Source of the DNA: Streptomyces aculeolatus
GTDB taxonomy: Bacteria; Actinomycetota; Actinomycetes; Streptomycetales; Streptomycetaceae
DNA: 64,000 nt
Direction of reading: 5' to 3'
Assembly: GCF_020400605.1 (NCBI RefSeq)
Contig: NZ_JAINRD010000012.1
Span: forward strand, 124,001-188,000
The translations under genes were made by a program, and so were the position numbers. Under the pieces are notes generated by a model. The model ran no database searches. It saw only the letters and a list, made by a program, of their open reading frames with translations, and was not told the DNA's origin. Positions 1 through 7,212 of this stretch are shown here, piece by piece; positions within the stretch are counted from its first letter, which is position 1; each line of letters begins with the position of its first letter.

Positions 1-1
1 C

Positions 2-343
2 GCGTCGCTCAGCGACGCACGTCAGAAGGCCCTGTCGTCGTTCCTGTGCGCGTTCTGCAAGCAGGCCGTACGCGACGCCGGAGCCGCCGAAGTCATCCCG
101 GACATCGAGGCGATGCTGTCCAAGTCCTGGCTCGGCTCTGCCGACGACCCCTCGTCGCCCGCCGGCGTCGTCTCCGCGCTGGGACACGACCTGTTCATCG
201 TCAAGGGCATACGCCCGACCTGGTGGGAACTGATCCGGACCGCCCTCCGCCGCGACGGCGCACAGCAGTTCCTCCTCCTCCTGCAGACCACGATCGGCAC
301 GATCCTGATCGCCGTCCTCCTCCTCGTACTCGGCTTGAAGTAA
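2..343 (+). CDS. 3' end of an unrecognised membrane protein gene (partial)
   Basis: An open frame enters from the left edge and stops with TAA at 341-343, giving 113 residues of C-terminus. The tail ends in one strongly hydrophobic helix (QFLLLLQTTIGTILIAVLL), so the product is probably anchored in the membrane by its C-terminus with the rest soluble. I do not recognise the family. The next small ORF starts 12 bases downstream behind an AGGGAG ribosome site, so the two were probably co-transcribed. The true start lies outside the window. Confidence 0.6.
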   Translation, partial: ASLSDARQKALSSFLCAFCKQAVRDAGAAEVIPDIEAMLSKSWLGSADDPSSPAGVVSALGHDLFIVKGIRPTWWELIRTALRRDGAQQFLLLLQTTIGTILIAVLLLVLGLK

Positions 344-355
344 AGGGAGACCCCC

Positions 356-484
356 ATGGCTCGTCCTGACGATGTGCGGCCCGCGTTCTGGGATGCCGAC
401 AGCGACGACGGGGTGCAGAAGCCGCTGACCGACCAGGCTGTACGGGAGGCCGAGCGAATCTCCTCCGCCGGCGACTTCGGCTGA
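356..484 (+). pseudogene. SUKH (SMI1/KNR4-like) N-terminal remnant, 42 residues
   Basis: A 42-residue ORF starts at ATG 356 behind AAAGGGAG. Its middle (FW-x5-DGVQ-x-PLTDQ-x-V-x2-AE) matches the opening of the intact SUKH protein encoded at 587-1087 (FW-x5-YGVQ-x-PLTDQ-x-V-x2-AE). After the shared AE the two diverge and this one stops within ten residues. SUKH proteins are usually 130-200 residues and many are immunity proteins of polymorphic toxins. I infer that this is the truncated start of a SUKH paralogue. It lies 35 bases from the left end of the IS630-like unit, so the loss may be linked to that insertion. A real short peptide cannot be excluded. Confidence 0.5.
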
Positions 485-519
485 CGCGCCACCGGGACAC
501 ACCCGGCTGACCGGGCGAA

Positions 520-542
520 CTAGTGCCGCATCAAGCAATGTT
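520..542 (+). repeat. Left terminal inverted repeat of the IS630-like unit
   Basis: The 23 bases starting with CTAGTGCCGCATCAAGCAA are the reverse complement of 1871-1893 apart from one base. The embedded TA is the likely duplicated target. Confidence 0.75.
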
Positions 543-563
543 GGCCCCCTTCGGCGGGGCCAA
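541..563 (-). terminator. Hairpin terminator behind the SUKH gene
   Basis: TTGGCCCC (541-548) pairs perfectly with GGGGCCAA (556-563) across a 7-base loop. It lies 23 bases past the SUKH stop codon, just inside the left inverted repeat. Confidence 0.6.
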
Positions 564-586
564 CGCCATGCCGCCTGCAAGCTGGG

Positions 587-1087
587 TCAGCCGTAGGTTT
601 CAGGGTCGGTGAGACCCTCCACGAAGTCCTGAAAGCTCGCGGCCAGGGGTAGTTCGAGACCGGAGTCGGCGTCAAACCATCCGACGGTGGGGGTCGGGCC
701 CGTCCGGTAGTCCAGCCCGATCCAGCAGGGGCCGTCGCCGCTGAGGAGTATGAGCGAGTCCGGCAGGTCCCACTCCCCAATCAGGTAGACGCTGTCGAGC
801 AAGGAAGGCGCCCCGGTACGGTGCCCGATCCCCATCATGTACTCGAAGGGGACGTGGTCGCTCGCCCAGGACGTCGGCACCGAGGTGGGAAAGGCTCGAA
901 GACCCGCGGCTACCCGTCCGCCGTTTTGCTGATGAAGCAGCGCCACCAGGGAGGCCGGGATAGTCACCTCCAGGGTGAGTTCGGCCTGGTCGACGAGCTG
1001 ATCGGTCAGCGGCGGCTGCACGCCGTAGTTGGAGGAGCCGTCCCAGAAAGCGACCTGAAGAACCTCGAAGCGGGGCATGGGCGGCAT
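587..1087 (-). CDS. SUKH / SMI1-KNR4 family protein, candidate immunity protein
   Basis: The product is 166 residues from ATG 1087, with a second in-frame ATG at 1078. The N-terminus has the SUKH opening (FW-x5-YGVQPPLTD) followed by PASLVALLHQQNGG, the usual helix ending in QNGG, then a beta-rich body and a C-terminal SFQDFVEGL helix. SUKH proteins bind diverse partners, and in bacteria many neutralise toxin domains. No toxin gene is adjacent, so this may be an orphan immunity gene. It lies inside the IS630-like inverted repeats, opposite the transposase. A frame running further upstream to 1252 is antisense to the transposase and was not used. Confidence 0.8.
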   Translation of the reverse strand: MPPMPRFEVLQVAFWDGSSNYGVQPPLTDQLVDQAELTLEVTIPASLVALLHQQNGGRVAAGLRAFPTSVPTSWASDHVPFEYMMGIGHRTGAPSLLDSVYLIGEWDLPDSLILLSGDGPCWIGLDYRTGPTPTVGWFDADSGLELPLAASFQDFVEGLTDPETYG

Positions 1088-1144
1088 GCTACGAGGCCCG
1101 ACAACCGACGAAGCCGCGCCGGGGCCGTCCACCACAATGTCCCA

Positions 1145-1882
1145 GTGGCCGAGCGTGTGCAGGTGCGGGAAGTGGACGACGACGAGGGCCTGCGACTGCT
1201 GCGGATCGTCCGTCGGGGGACCGGTTCCGTGGTCACCTGGCGACGGGCCCAAATGGTGCTCTTATCGGCCCAGGGTATGTCGGTCGCGAAGATCGCCGAG
1301 GTGACCTTCACCAGCTCGGACCGGGTCCGGGACGTGGTCCACAACTTCAACGCCGACGGCTTCGCCTCGCTCTACCCGAAGTACAAGGGCGGCCGGCCGA
1401 GGACGTTCACGCTGCCCGAGCGACGCGAGATCAAGAAGATCGCCAAGTCCAGACCCGTCGAGCACGGCCTGCCGTTCTCGACCTGGAGCCTGGTCAAGCT
1501 GGCCGACTTCCTGGTCGTTGAGGGGGTGGTCGACGACATCAGCCACGAGGGCCTGCGCATCCTGCTCTCCGCCCCGTTGGCACGCGTATCGCGATCCTCT
1601 GCGACAACTACTCCCCGCACCTGACCACCAAACGCTGCCGCCGCGTCGCGAAATGGGCCGAGGCCAACAACGTCGAGATCGCCTACACCCCGACCAACAG
1701 CTCCTGGCTCAACCGGATCGAGGCGCAATTCACCGCACTGCGCTACTTCGCCCTCAACGGCACGGACCACCCCCAACCACAAGGCCCAGGGCAGCATGAT
1801 CCGCCGCTACATCATCTGGCGAAACAAGCACGCCACCGACACGCGCCTTCACGCCGTGGTCAACAGGGCGAACGTTGCTTGA
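1145..1882 (+). pseudogene. IS630-family transposase, internally deleted and frameshifted
   Basis: Reading from GTG 1145, the N-terminus is the helix-turn-helix part of an IS630 transposase (LLSAQGMSVAKIAEVTF, then NADGFASLYPKYKGGRP). At about 1570-1580 the frame changes and the sequence jumps to the C-terminal DDE part (ILCDNYSPHLTTK, YTPTNSSWLNRIEAQF). From memory of the family, roughly 130 residues including the first catalytic Asp are missing. A second frameshift near 1770 precedes the normal C-terminal motif SMIRRYIIWRNKHA, and the last frame stops at 1880-1882 inside the right inverted repeat. The enzyme cannot be functional. Confidence 0.85.
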
Positions 1883-1893
1883 TGCGGCACTAG
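1871..1893 (-). repeat. Right terminal inverted repeat of the IS630-like unit
   Basis: Reverse complement of 520-542 with a single mismatch. It contains the transposase stop codon and also supplies the stop codon of the neighbouring minus-strand gene. Confidence 0.75.
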
Positions 1894-2393
1894 GTGGCCG
1901 CGTCGTGGTGGAGTGTGCATGCGTCGTGCTGGAGGTGCAGACGGCGGAGGTCTTGCAGAGCGGCGACGGGAAAGGGATGCCGGATCCATTTCGCCAGGTA
2001 GCCGTCCTCACCATGGAGACGCAGGACCGACTGGGCAGCCTCCAGGACCGAGTGGACGAGAACGGCTCGCTGTTGCGTGGCATGCCAGACGAGGGCGCCG
2101 TTCTCATCGGGGATATCGAAGCTCTCGGACATGTCCGCAAAGTAGTAGATCGACGCATCGACTTCCGTCCCCCTGCGGCGCAGCACCCATCTCGCTTCGG
2201 CCGGTTCGAGGTCGAAGGAGAAGCCCTCGACTGCAAGGGGGCCGAAGAGGCCGGATGTACCGCAGAGCAGGTCGGAAAGTGCGTCCGTGCAGTAGCTGAC
2301 GAAGTCCTCCCGCTCGGCCGAGCCTGCTCTGATGAGCCAAGTTGCCCAACCGTTGTCGCGCAGTTCCCAACTGAGCCGGAAGTCGTTCGTCAT
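1890..2393 (-). CDS. Immunity-like hypothetical protein, 3' end altered by the IS
   Basis: The product is 167 residues from ATG 2393 (MTNDFRLSWELRDNGW). It resembles a streptomycete family I associate with toxin-immunity islands: an opening FRLSWEL, a central alternating beta region, and a late KWxxHPFP motif followed by a short helix. The stop codon TAG is formed by the TA at the edge of the IS630-like unit (1890-1892), so the last residues after the HPFP motif are probably not native. The family assignment is from memory and no function is shown. Its mix with SUKH genes suggests a decayed polymorphic-toxin immunity cluster. Confidence 0.55.
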   Translation of the reverse strand: MTNDFRLSWELRDNGWATWLIRAGSAEREDFVSYCTDALSDLLCGTSGLFGPLAVEGFSFDLEPAEARWVLRRRGTEVDASIYYFADMSESFDIPDENGALVWHATQQRAVLVHSVLEAAQSVLRLHGEDGYLAKWIRHPFPVAALQDLRRLHLQHDACTLHHDAAT

Positions 2394-2724
2394 CCCACCG
2401 TTCCCGGAGAGGGTCTCCGCAGACGAAGACCCTCGGTACGAAGGCCCGCGCGGCGGTGCAAGCCCGCCTCTATGATGAGCGATGCCGGGCAGCCGGAGCA
2501 GCGTGGAGGATCTGCCCGCGGTCGTCCGCAACCTCGTGGGTTACAGGAGGCGTTGACCGATACCGAGGTGTGGGGTCTGCCCGGCGAGGCGTGCACGGTG
2601 ATCGCACAGCCGGACGGCGCCGGGGGCCGGTTCGGACCGCGCCGAGCGCGAGTCGTCGGCTTGTCAGCGGTGTCAGACGCTCCTTCTAGTCTGGTCTCAT
2701 GCGCAAGCGATCACGCGAGATGCG
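2394..2724. other. 331 bp without a convincing gene
   Basis: This stretch separates the divergent immunity-like and HNH-like genes. A plus-strand frame through it gives a fragment (EVWGLPGEACTVIAQPDG) with no start or homology I recognise. The frame of the HNH-like gene remains open upstream of its first usable start (ITRDA before residue 1), so part of this stretch may be decayed coding sequence. No clear promoter was seen. Confidence 0.4.
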
Positions 2725-3582
2725 GTGCTCCGAGCCATCGGTGAGTACGACGAGTTGAGTCGCGAGCAGTTCCTGTCGACCTACGGCTTCGGGCGGGCCC
2801 GGTCGTATCTGCTCGTCCACGAGGGGCGGGAGTACGACTCCAAGGCCATCGCCGGGGTGGCTCACCGGTGGGATCAGGGCAGAGCGCTGCGGGCGGAGGA
2901 GTTCAGCGGTGGTCAGGACCACGCGGCAGCCTGGCTGAAGCAGGCCGGCTTCCGGGTCAGGGCGGCCAAGAGCCCCGAGTGGGCGCGTGATGAGCTCATC
3001 CTTGCCTGCCGGCTCGTCATGGACAACGGGTGGAAGGGCATGGACGCCCACGACCGCCGGGTCGTCGAGCTGTCGGAATTACTCCAGCTCCTGCCCGTCC
3101 ACGCCGAGGACGAGCGCAACGAGAAGTTCCGCAACCCCGAAGACGTGGCCCGCAAGACACACGACATCGCCACCCGGCATCCCGACTACCGGGGCCTGAT
3201 GACCAAGGGCGGCGCTCTCGACAGCGAGGTGCTGCATGACTTCCTTACCAGGACCGCCGTGATGACCGGGACTGCCCGGCTGATCCGGCAGGGCATCGCG
3301 GACGGCGAATTCCAGGGCCTTCCGCCCATGGAGGAGAACGAGCTCGACGGCTACAGCGCGCCGGAAGGCCGCCTCCTGCTGCGCCGGCACATGGCGCGAG
3401 AGCGGAACAGGACCCTGCGGAAGAAGAAGATCGCGGTGGTGCTGCAGCAGGGTGGAACGCTGAGCTGTGAAGCGTGCGACTTCGACTTCGACCGTAGAGA
3501 TGTACGTGGCCGGCGTCGGACTCGCAAATGCACAGGCACCCGCGTCCGCCTTGTGTCAGTGCAGGGGGTCCGGGCCGCTTGA
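2725..3582 (+). pseudogene. ScoMcrA-like HNH endonuclease, truncated before its active site
   Basis: The first about 80 residues (EYDELSREQFLSTYGFGRA, then GREYDSKAIAGVAH and FSGG) match the N-terminal head domain I recall from ScoMcrA-type restriction enzymes that target modified DNA. A middle helical domain follows (residues about 90-200), then KKKIAVVLQQGGTLSCEACD, which normally opens the HNH domain. After the FDFDR that follows, the sequence no longer fits: the ECHH and CxxCH motifs of the nuclease are absent and the frame ends in an Arg-rich tail of about 30 residues. I infer a frameshift or deletion that removed the catalytic centre. The 5' end may also be damaged, because similarity extends upstream of GTG 2725. 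Confidence 0.65.
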
Positions 3583-3723
3583 GGTCGGTTGCTTCGGTCC
3601 CGGCGGAAATACGGGGGGAGTGCGCCCCCGGGCGCCTCAAGGCGCACAGGTCGCCGTGGTGCGACATACCCGCGGGGTCAACGCGGCTCGCACAGATGGG
3701 GAATACGGACAGCTTCGGCGCGG

Positions 3724-4161
3724 TCAGACCTGCCGGGCGGCTCGCCTGCGCGCGGCGGAGCGAGCGGGCCGGGTCTTCGACTGCACGTCCTCACCCGGCA
3801 TCTCACCGTCCGCCGGGACGCTGTATTTCGGGCAGAGCGCCACCGCGTTGTCGGTGGCCTCCAGCAGGGTCTCCGCGGACGCGAGCAGGTCCAGGAGTTC
3901 GGGATGGGCGAGCGAGTAGAACATCTGCCGGCCCTCAGGACGCGCCGTCACCAGGTTGCAGTCCCGCAAGCAGGCCAGGTGCGCCGACACGGTGGACTGC
4001 GCGAGACTCATCGCCGACGTCAGGTCCACGACCCGCGCCTCGCCACCGGCGAGCCGCTGCAGGATCGCGAGGCGGGTCGTGTCCGACAGGCCCCGGAACA
4101 TGGTTGCGGCCGGCGCGAGCTCCTGCCGCGACCCGGACGCAGTCTCACTCACCATCGACAT
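3724..4161 (-). CDS. ArsR/SmtB-family metal sensor, CmtR-like
   Basis: A 145-residue winged-helix regulator from ATG 4161 (alternative 4155). The fold is seen in LSDTTRLAILQRLAGG and the recognition helix AQSTVSAHLACLRDCNLV. Cys64 and Cys68 in ACLRDC, plus Cys110 in VALCPKY, reproduce the spacing of the three Cys ligands of mycobacterial CmtR, a Cd(II)/Pb(II) sensor that leaves DNA when metal binds. It lies 161 bp downstream of the P1B ATPase gene on the same strand with space for its own promoter, so it may repress itself and/or act on the pump. The charged Arg-rich C-terminus is unusual. Confidence 0.85.
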   Translation of the reverse strand: MSMVSETASGSRQELAPAATMFRGLSDTTRLAILQRLAGGEARVVDLTSAMSLAQSTVSAHLACLRDCNLVTARPEGRQMFYSLAHPELLDLLASAETLLEATDNAVALCPKYSVPADGEMPGEDVQSKTRPARSAARRRAARQV

Positions 4162-4322
4162 AAGACAATGATAACGGTAGCCAATGGTGCGTCGACGTGC
4201 TGCACAGCACCCTTCGGCAACGTTACGGCCACCGGCCTCCGACCACTTCGCAGTGGCCCGGCGGCGGCGTACGCCGACCACCCGCCCGGCCCTGTTCACC
4301 CGGCCCCGCGGGGAGCGGGTCG

Positions 4323-6275
4323 TCACATCCCTTTCCACGCGCTGTCGCGCAGCAGGCGCAGGCCGTTGAGGCCGACGATGATCGTGGAGCCCTCGTGGCC
4401 GGCGACGCCGAGCGGCAGCGGCAGGGTGCCGATGAGGTCCCAGGCCACCAGGCCGGTGATGAACACCCCCGCGACGACCAGGTTCTGGACCACCAGGCGG
4501 TGCGCGGTGCGCGACAGCGCCACCACCGCGGGGACGGCGGCGAGTTCGTCCCGTACGACGACGGCGTCGGCGGTCTCCAGGGCGAGGTCGGAGCCGGCCC
4601 TGCCCATCGCGATGCCGGAGTGCGCCGCGGCCAGCGCGGGGGCGTCGTTGACGCCGTCCCCGACCACCAGCACCCGCCTGCCCTGCCGTTCCAGGTCGCG
4701 CACCGCGGCGGCCTTGTCCTGCGGCAGCAGCCCGGCGCGTACGTCGGTGATGCCGGCCTCGGCGGCCAGGCGGCGGGCGGCGCGTTCGTTGTCGCCGGTG
4801 AGCAGCACCGGGGCGCGGCCCGACAGCCGGGTCAGCGCGGCGACGGTGGCGGCGGCGTCCGCCCGTATCCGGTCCCCCATCCCCAGCACCCCCACCGGGG
4901 CCCGGTCCCGCGACACCACCACGGCGGTACGCCCGGCCTCCTCCAACTCGCGTACGACGGCGCGGACCTCGGCGGCGCCGGCCGCCGGCAGCCGGGACGG
5001 GGAGCCGACGGCCACCGTGTGCCCGCCGACCGTGGCGGACACGCCCTGGCCGGGGACGGAGGAGAAGCCGTCGGCGTCGGCCAGGGGCAGGCCGCGCCGG
5101 CGGGCGGCGTCGACGACGGCGCGGGCGAGCGGGTGCTCGCTGGGGTGCTCGACCGCGGCCGCGAGCGCCAGCAACCCGCCCTCGTCCAGGCCGCTTCCGG
5201 GCAGCGGGCGCACCTCCGCGACGTACGGGGTGCCCTCGGTGAGGGTGCCGGTCTTGTCCATCGCCACCGCGTCCACCTGGCCCAGGCGCTCCATCACGAC
5301 GGCGGACTTGGCCAGCACCCCGTGCCGGCCCGCGTTGGCGATCGCCGAGAGCAGCGGCGGCATGGTGGACAGCACCACCGCGCACGGCGACGCCACGATC
5401 ATGAAGGTCATCGCCCGCAGCAGCGCCGCGTCCAGCGTGCCGCCGAAGGCGAGCGGGACGGCGAACACCGCGAGGGTGGCGAACACCATGCCGATCGAAT
5501 AACGCTGCTCGACCTTCTCGATGAACAACTGCGTCGGCGCCTTGGTGGCGGAGGCCTCCTCGACCATGGCCACGATCCGGGCGATCACCGACTCCGCCGG
5601 ATCCCGCTCCACCCGGACGGTCAGTGCGCCGGTGCCGTTCACGGTCCCGGCGAACACCTCGTCCCCCGGCTCCTTCGCGGCCGGCAGCGGCTCGCCCGTG
5701 ATGGTGGCCTGGTCCACCTCGCCGGCCCCCGCCAGCACCAGGCCGTCCGCGCCGACGCGCTCGCCGGGCCGGATCAGGAGGGTGTCCCCCACCGCCAGTT
5801 CGGCGGCCGGGACTGTCTCCTCGCCGTCGTCGGTGAGCCGGGTGGCGGTGGCCGGGGCGAGGTCGAGCAGGCCGCGCACCGAGTCCTCGGTACGGGCGGT
5901 GGCGATCGCCTCCAGGGCGCCGGAGGTGGCGAAGATGACGATCAGCAGCGCCCCGTCCAGGAACTGGCCGATGGCGGCTGCGCCCAGGGCGGCGACCACC
6001 ATCAGCAGGTCCACGTCGAGGGTTTTGTCCGCCAGCGCCCGCAGCCCCGCCCGGCCCGGCTCCCAGCCGCCGGCGACGTACACCGCGGCGAACAGCGGGC
6101 CCCACGTCCAGGCGGGCGCGCTCAGCAGGTGGAGCGGGAGCGCGAGGAGGAACAGCACGAGTGCGGCGAGCGCCCAGCGGGCCTCGGGCAGCGCCAGGAC
6201 CGGGGTGCGCCGCCGCGGGGCGGCACCGGCGGTGCGGCGCCCGGTCGGGGCGGCAGCGGCCAGGGTGGAGGTCAT
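4323..6275 (-). CDS. ctpJ: P1B-4-type heavy-metal efflux ATPase (CtpJ/NmtA-like)
   Basis: A 650-residue P-type ATPase from ATG 6275; a TTG two codons upstream is less likely. Seen: TGEP actuator motif, DKTGT phosphorylation site (Asp340), an HP-type N-domain motif (SEHPLARAV), and TGDN and GDGVNDAPAL in the P-domain. The membrane metal site has SPC in the sixth helix (about 296-298) and HEGST in the last (from about 627), the signature of the P1B-4 group that exports Co(II), Ni(II), Zn(II) or Fe(II). There is no N-terminal metal-binding domain, as usual for the group. It is divergent from nmtR; in mycobacteria NmtR controls such a pump. Confidence 0.9.
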   Translation of the reverse strand: MTSTLAAAAPTGRRTAGAAPRRRTPVLALPEARWALAALVLFLLALPLHLLSAPAWTWGPLFAAVYVAGGWEPGRAGLRALADKTLDVDLLMVVAALGAAAIGQFLDGALLIVIFATSGALEAIATARTEDSVRGLLDLAPATATRLTDDGEETVPAAELAVGDTLLIRPGERVGADGLVLAGAGEVDQATITGEPLPAAKEPGDEVFAGTVNGTGALTVRVERDPAESVIARIVAMVEEASATKAPTQLFIEKVEQRYSIGMVFATLAVFAVPLAFGGTLDAALLRAMTFMIVASPCAVVLSTMPPLLSAIANAGRHGVLAKSAVVMERLGQVDAVAMDKTGTLTEGTPYVAEVRPLPGSGLDEGGLLALAAAVEHPSEHPLARAVVDAARRRGLPLADADGFSSVPGQGVSATVGGHTVAVGSPSRLPAAGAAEVRAVVRELEEAGRTAVVVSRDRAPVGVLGMGDRIRADAAATVAALTRLSGRAPVLLTGDNERAARRLAAEAGITDVRAGLLPQDKAAAVRDLERQGRRVLVVGDGVNDAPALAAAHSGIAMGRAGSDLALETADAVVVRDELAAVPAVVALSRTAHRLVVQNLVVAGVFITGLVAWDLIGTLPLPLGVAGHEGSTIIVGLNGLRLLRDSAWKGM

Positions 6276-6330
6276 CGGCAACGGCCTTCGGTGGACGGCG
6301 GTACGGCGACCCGCACCACCCTACAGGAAT

Positions 6331-6358
6331 GATTGAACAGTCATTCATGTGTTCAATC
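6331..6358. promoter_or_regulatory. Likely NmtR operator
   Basis: GATTGAACA (6331-6339) and TGTTCAATC (6350-6358) are perfect inverted repeats 10 bases apart. They lie in the 98-bp gap between the divergent ATPase and nmtR starts. TGAACA/TGTTCA half-sites are typical of ArsR/SmtB operators. Confidence 0.7.
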
Positions 6359-6373
6359 GGTAAGCTGGGCGCC

Positions 6374-6754
6374 ATGGGCCACGGAGCGAACCCCCGCGAA
6401 GGCGACAGCCCCGTCTCGCGCACCCGGCTGACGCCGCAGAACGCCCCCAAGGTCGCCGAGACCCTCCAGGCCCTGGCCACCCCGTCGCGGCTGCTGATCC
6501 TCGCGAAGCTGCGCGAGGGCCCCTGCGCGGCCACCGAACTGGCCGCCGCCGTGGGCATGGAGCAGTCCGCCTGCTCCCACCAACTGCGCGTCCTGCGCAC
6601 CCTGGGCCTGATCACCGGCACCCGCCGGGGCCGCTCGGTCGTCTACGCACTGCACGACAACCACGTCGCCGAACTCCTGGACCAGGCCCTCCACCACGTG
6701 GAGCACCTGCACCTGGGCGTCACCGACACCCCGGACACGGCGATCACCCCCTGA
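6374..6754 (+). CDS. nmtR: NmtR-type nickel/cobalt-sensing repressor
   Basis: A 126-residue ArsR/SmtB regulator. The start at ATG 6374 gives the N-terminus MGHG, which in mycobacterial NmtR supplies metal ligands (alpha-amine and His3). The winged helix is clear (LATPSRLLILAKL, MEQSACSHQLRVLRTLGLI). The C-terminal helix carries Asp95, His97, His108 and His111, matching the NmtR alpha5 site (D-x-H-x10-H-x2-H). Metal binding should release it from DNA and switch on the divergent pump gene. The operator overlaps both promoters. Recognition is strong because the N-terminal and alpha5 ligand sets both agree. Confidence 0.9.
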   Translation: MGHGANPREGDSPVSRTRLTPQNAPKVAETLQALATPSRLLILAKLREGPCAATELAAAVGMEQSACSHQLRVLRTLGLITGTRRGRSVVYALHDNHVAELLDQALHHVEHLHLGVTDTPDTAITP

Positions 6755-6796
6755 CCGGCCGCCGCCCGCGCCGCCCGGGCCCGGGATCCCGCGGGG

Positions 6797-7144
6797 TCAG
6801 CGGGAGGGGCCGGGGTCCGTCTCGGCTGCCCAGCGGTGGCTCCAGGAGTCCAGCGGGCGGAGTGCGTCGACCAGGTCCCCGCCGAGTGCGGTGAGGCGGT
6901 AGCCGTCGGCGTGCAGGGCGATCAGCCGGCTGTCCGTCAGCTCGCCCAGCCGGGCGCTGAGCACGCTGGAGGACATGCGCTCGCAGCGGCGCTGCAGTTC
7001 GCGGAAGCCCGCCGGCGCCTGGTGCAGCTCCCACAGGATGCGCAGGGTCCAGCGCCGTCCGAGCAGGTCGAGTGCGGCCATGACGGGGCGGCCCGACGCG
7101 GATCCCCGTACCGGTACGCCCGGCCGCGGCGTTCTGGCTGGCAT
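6797..7144 (-). CDS. HxlR-family transcriptional regulator
   Basis: A 115-residue winged-helix protein from ATG 7144 with an AAGGAGGG ribosome site. HxlR features are clear: ALDLLGRRWTLRILWEL, FRELQRRCERMSSSVLSARL and a wing with YRLTALG. It lacks the usual N-terminal Cys of redox-sensing members, so the signal is unknown. It is divergent from a carboxymuconolactone-decarboxylase-like gene, and the 68-bp gap holds a perfect palindrome that is almost certainly its operator, so it probably represses both genes. Confidence 0.85.
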   Translation of the reverse strand: MPARTPRPGVPVRGSASGRPVMAALDLLGRRWTLRILWELHQAPAGFRELQRRCERMSSSVLSARLGELTDSRLIALHADGYRLTALGGDLVDALRPLDSWSHRWAAETDPGPSR

Positions 7145-7159
7145 GGCACCCTCCTTGCA

Positions 7160-7199
7160 CTTCTGTTTTAGAAGCATCATAGTGCTTCTAAAACAGAAG
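7160..7199. promoter_or_regulatory. HxlR operator, perfect 17-bp inverted repeat
   Basis: 7160-7176 is the exact reverse complement of 7183-7199, with a 6-base AT-rich spacer. Each arm contains a smaller dyad (CTTCT...AGAAG), so two dimers could bind. It occupies most of the gap between the divergent starts. Confidence 0.85.
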
Positions 7200-7212
7200 C
7201 AAGGAGAGACGC

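Larger units (their letters stand above)
520..1893. mobile_element. IS630-like element with a SUKH passenger gene
   Basis: The unit is bounded by inverted repeats at 520-542 and 1871-1893 that match at 22 of 23 positions. Both ends carry the TA dinucleotide (521-522 and 1891-1892) expected from IS630-type target duplication. The right part encodes the two ends of an IS630-family transposase. The left 0.6 kb is a complete-looking SUKH gene on the opposite strand with its own terminator. A simple IS of this family would hold only the transposase, so the SUKH gene looks like cargo. The transposase is broken, so movement would need a transposase supplied from elsewhere. Confidence 0.7.

Noticed and set aside
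821..1144. N-terminal extension of the IS630 transposase frame
   Set aside because: It is antisense to the SUKH gene and has no transposase features. Similarity begins at about GTG 1145.
3724..6621. A 965-codon minus-strand open frame
   Set aside because: It runs through the P1B ATPase in the wrong frame and gives Arg/Gly/Pro repeats. Only its last 145 residues, the CmtR-like protein, are real.
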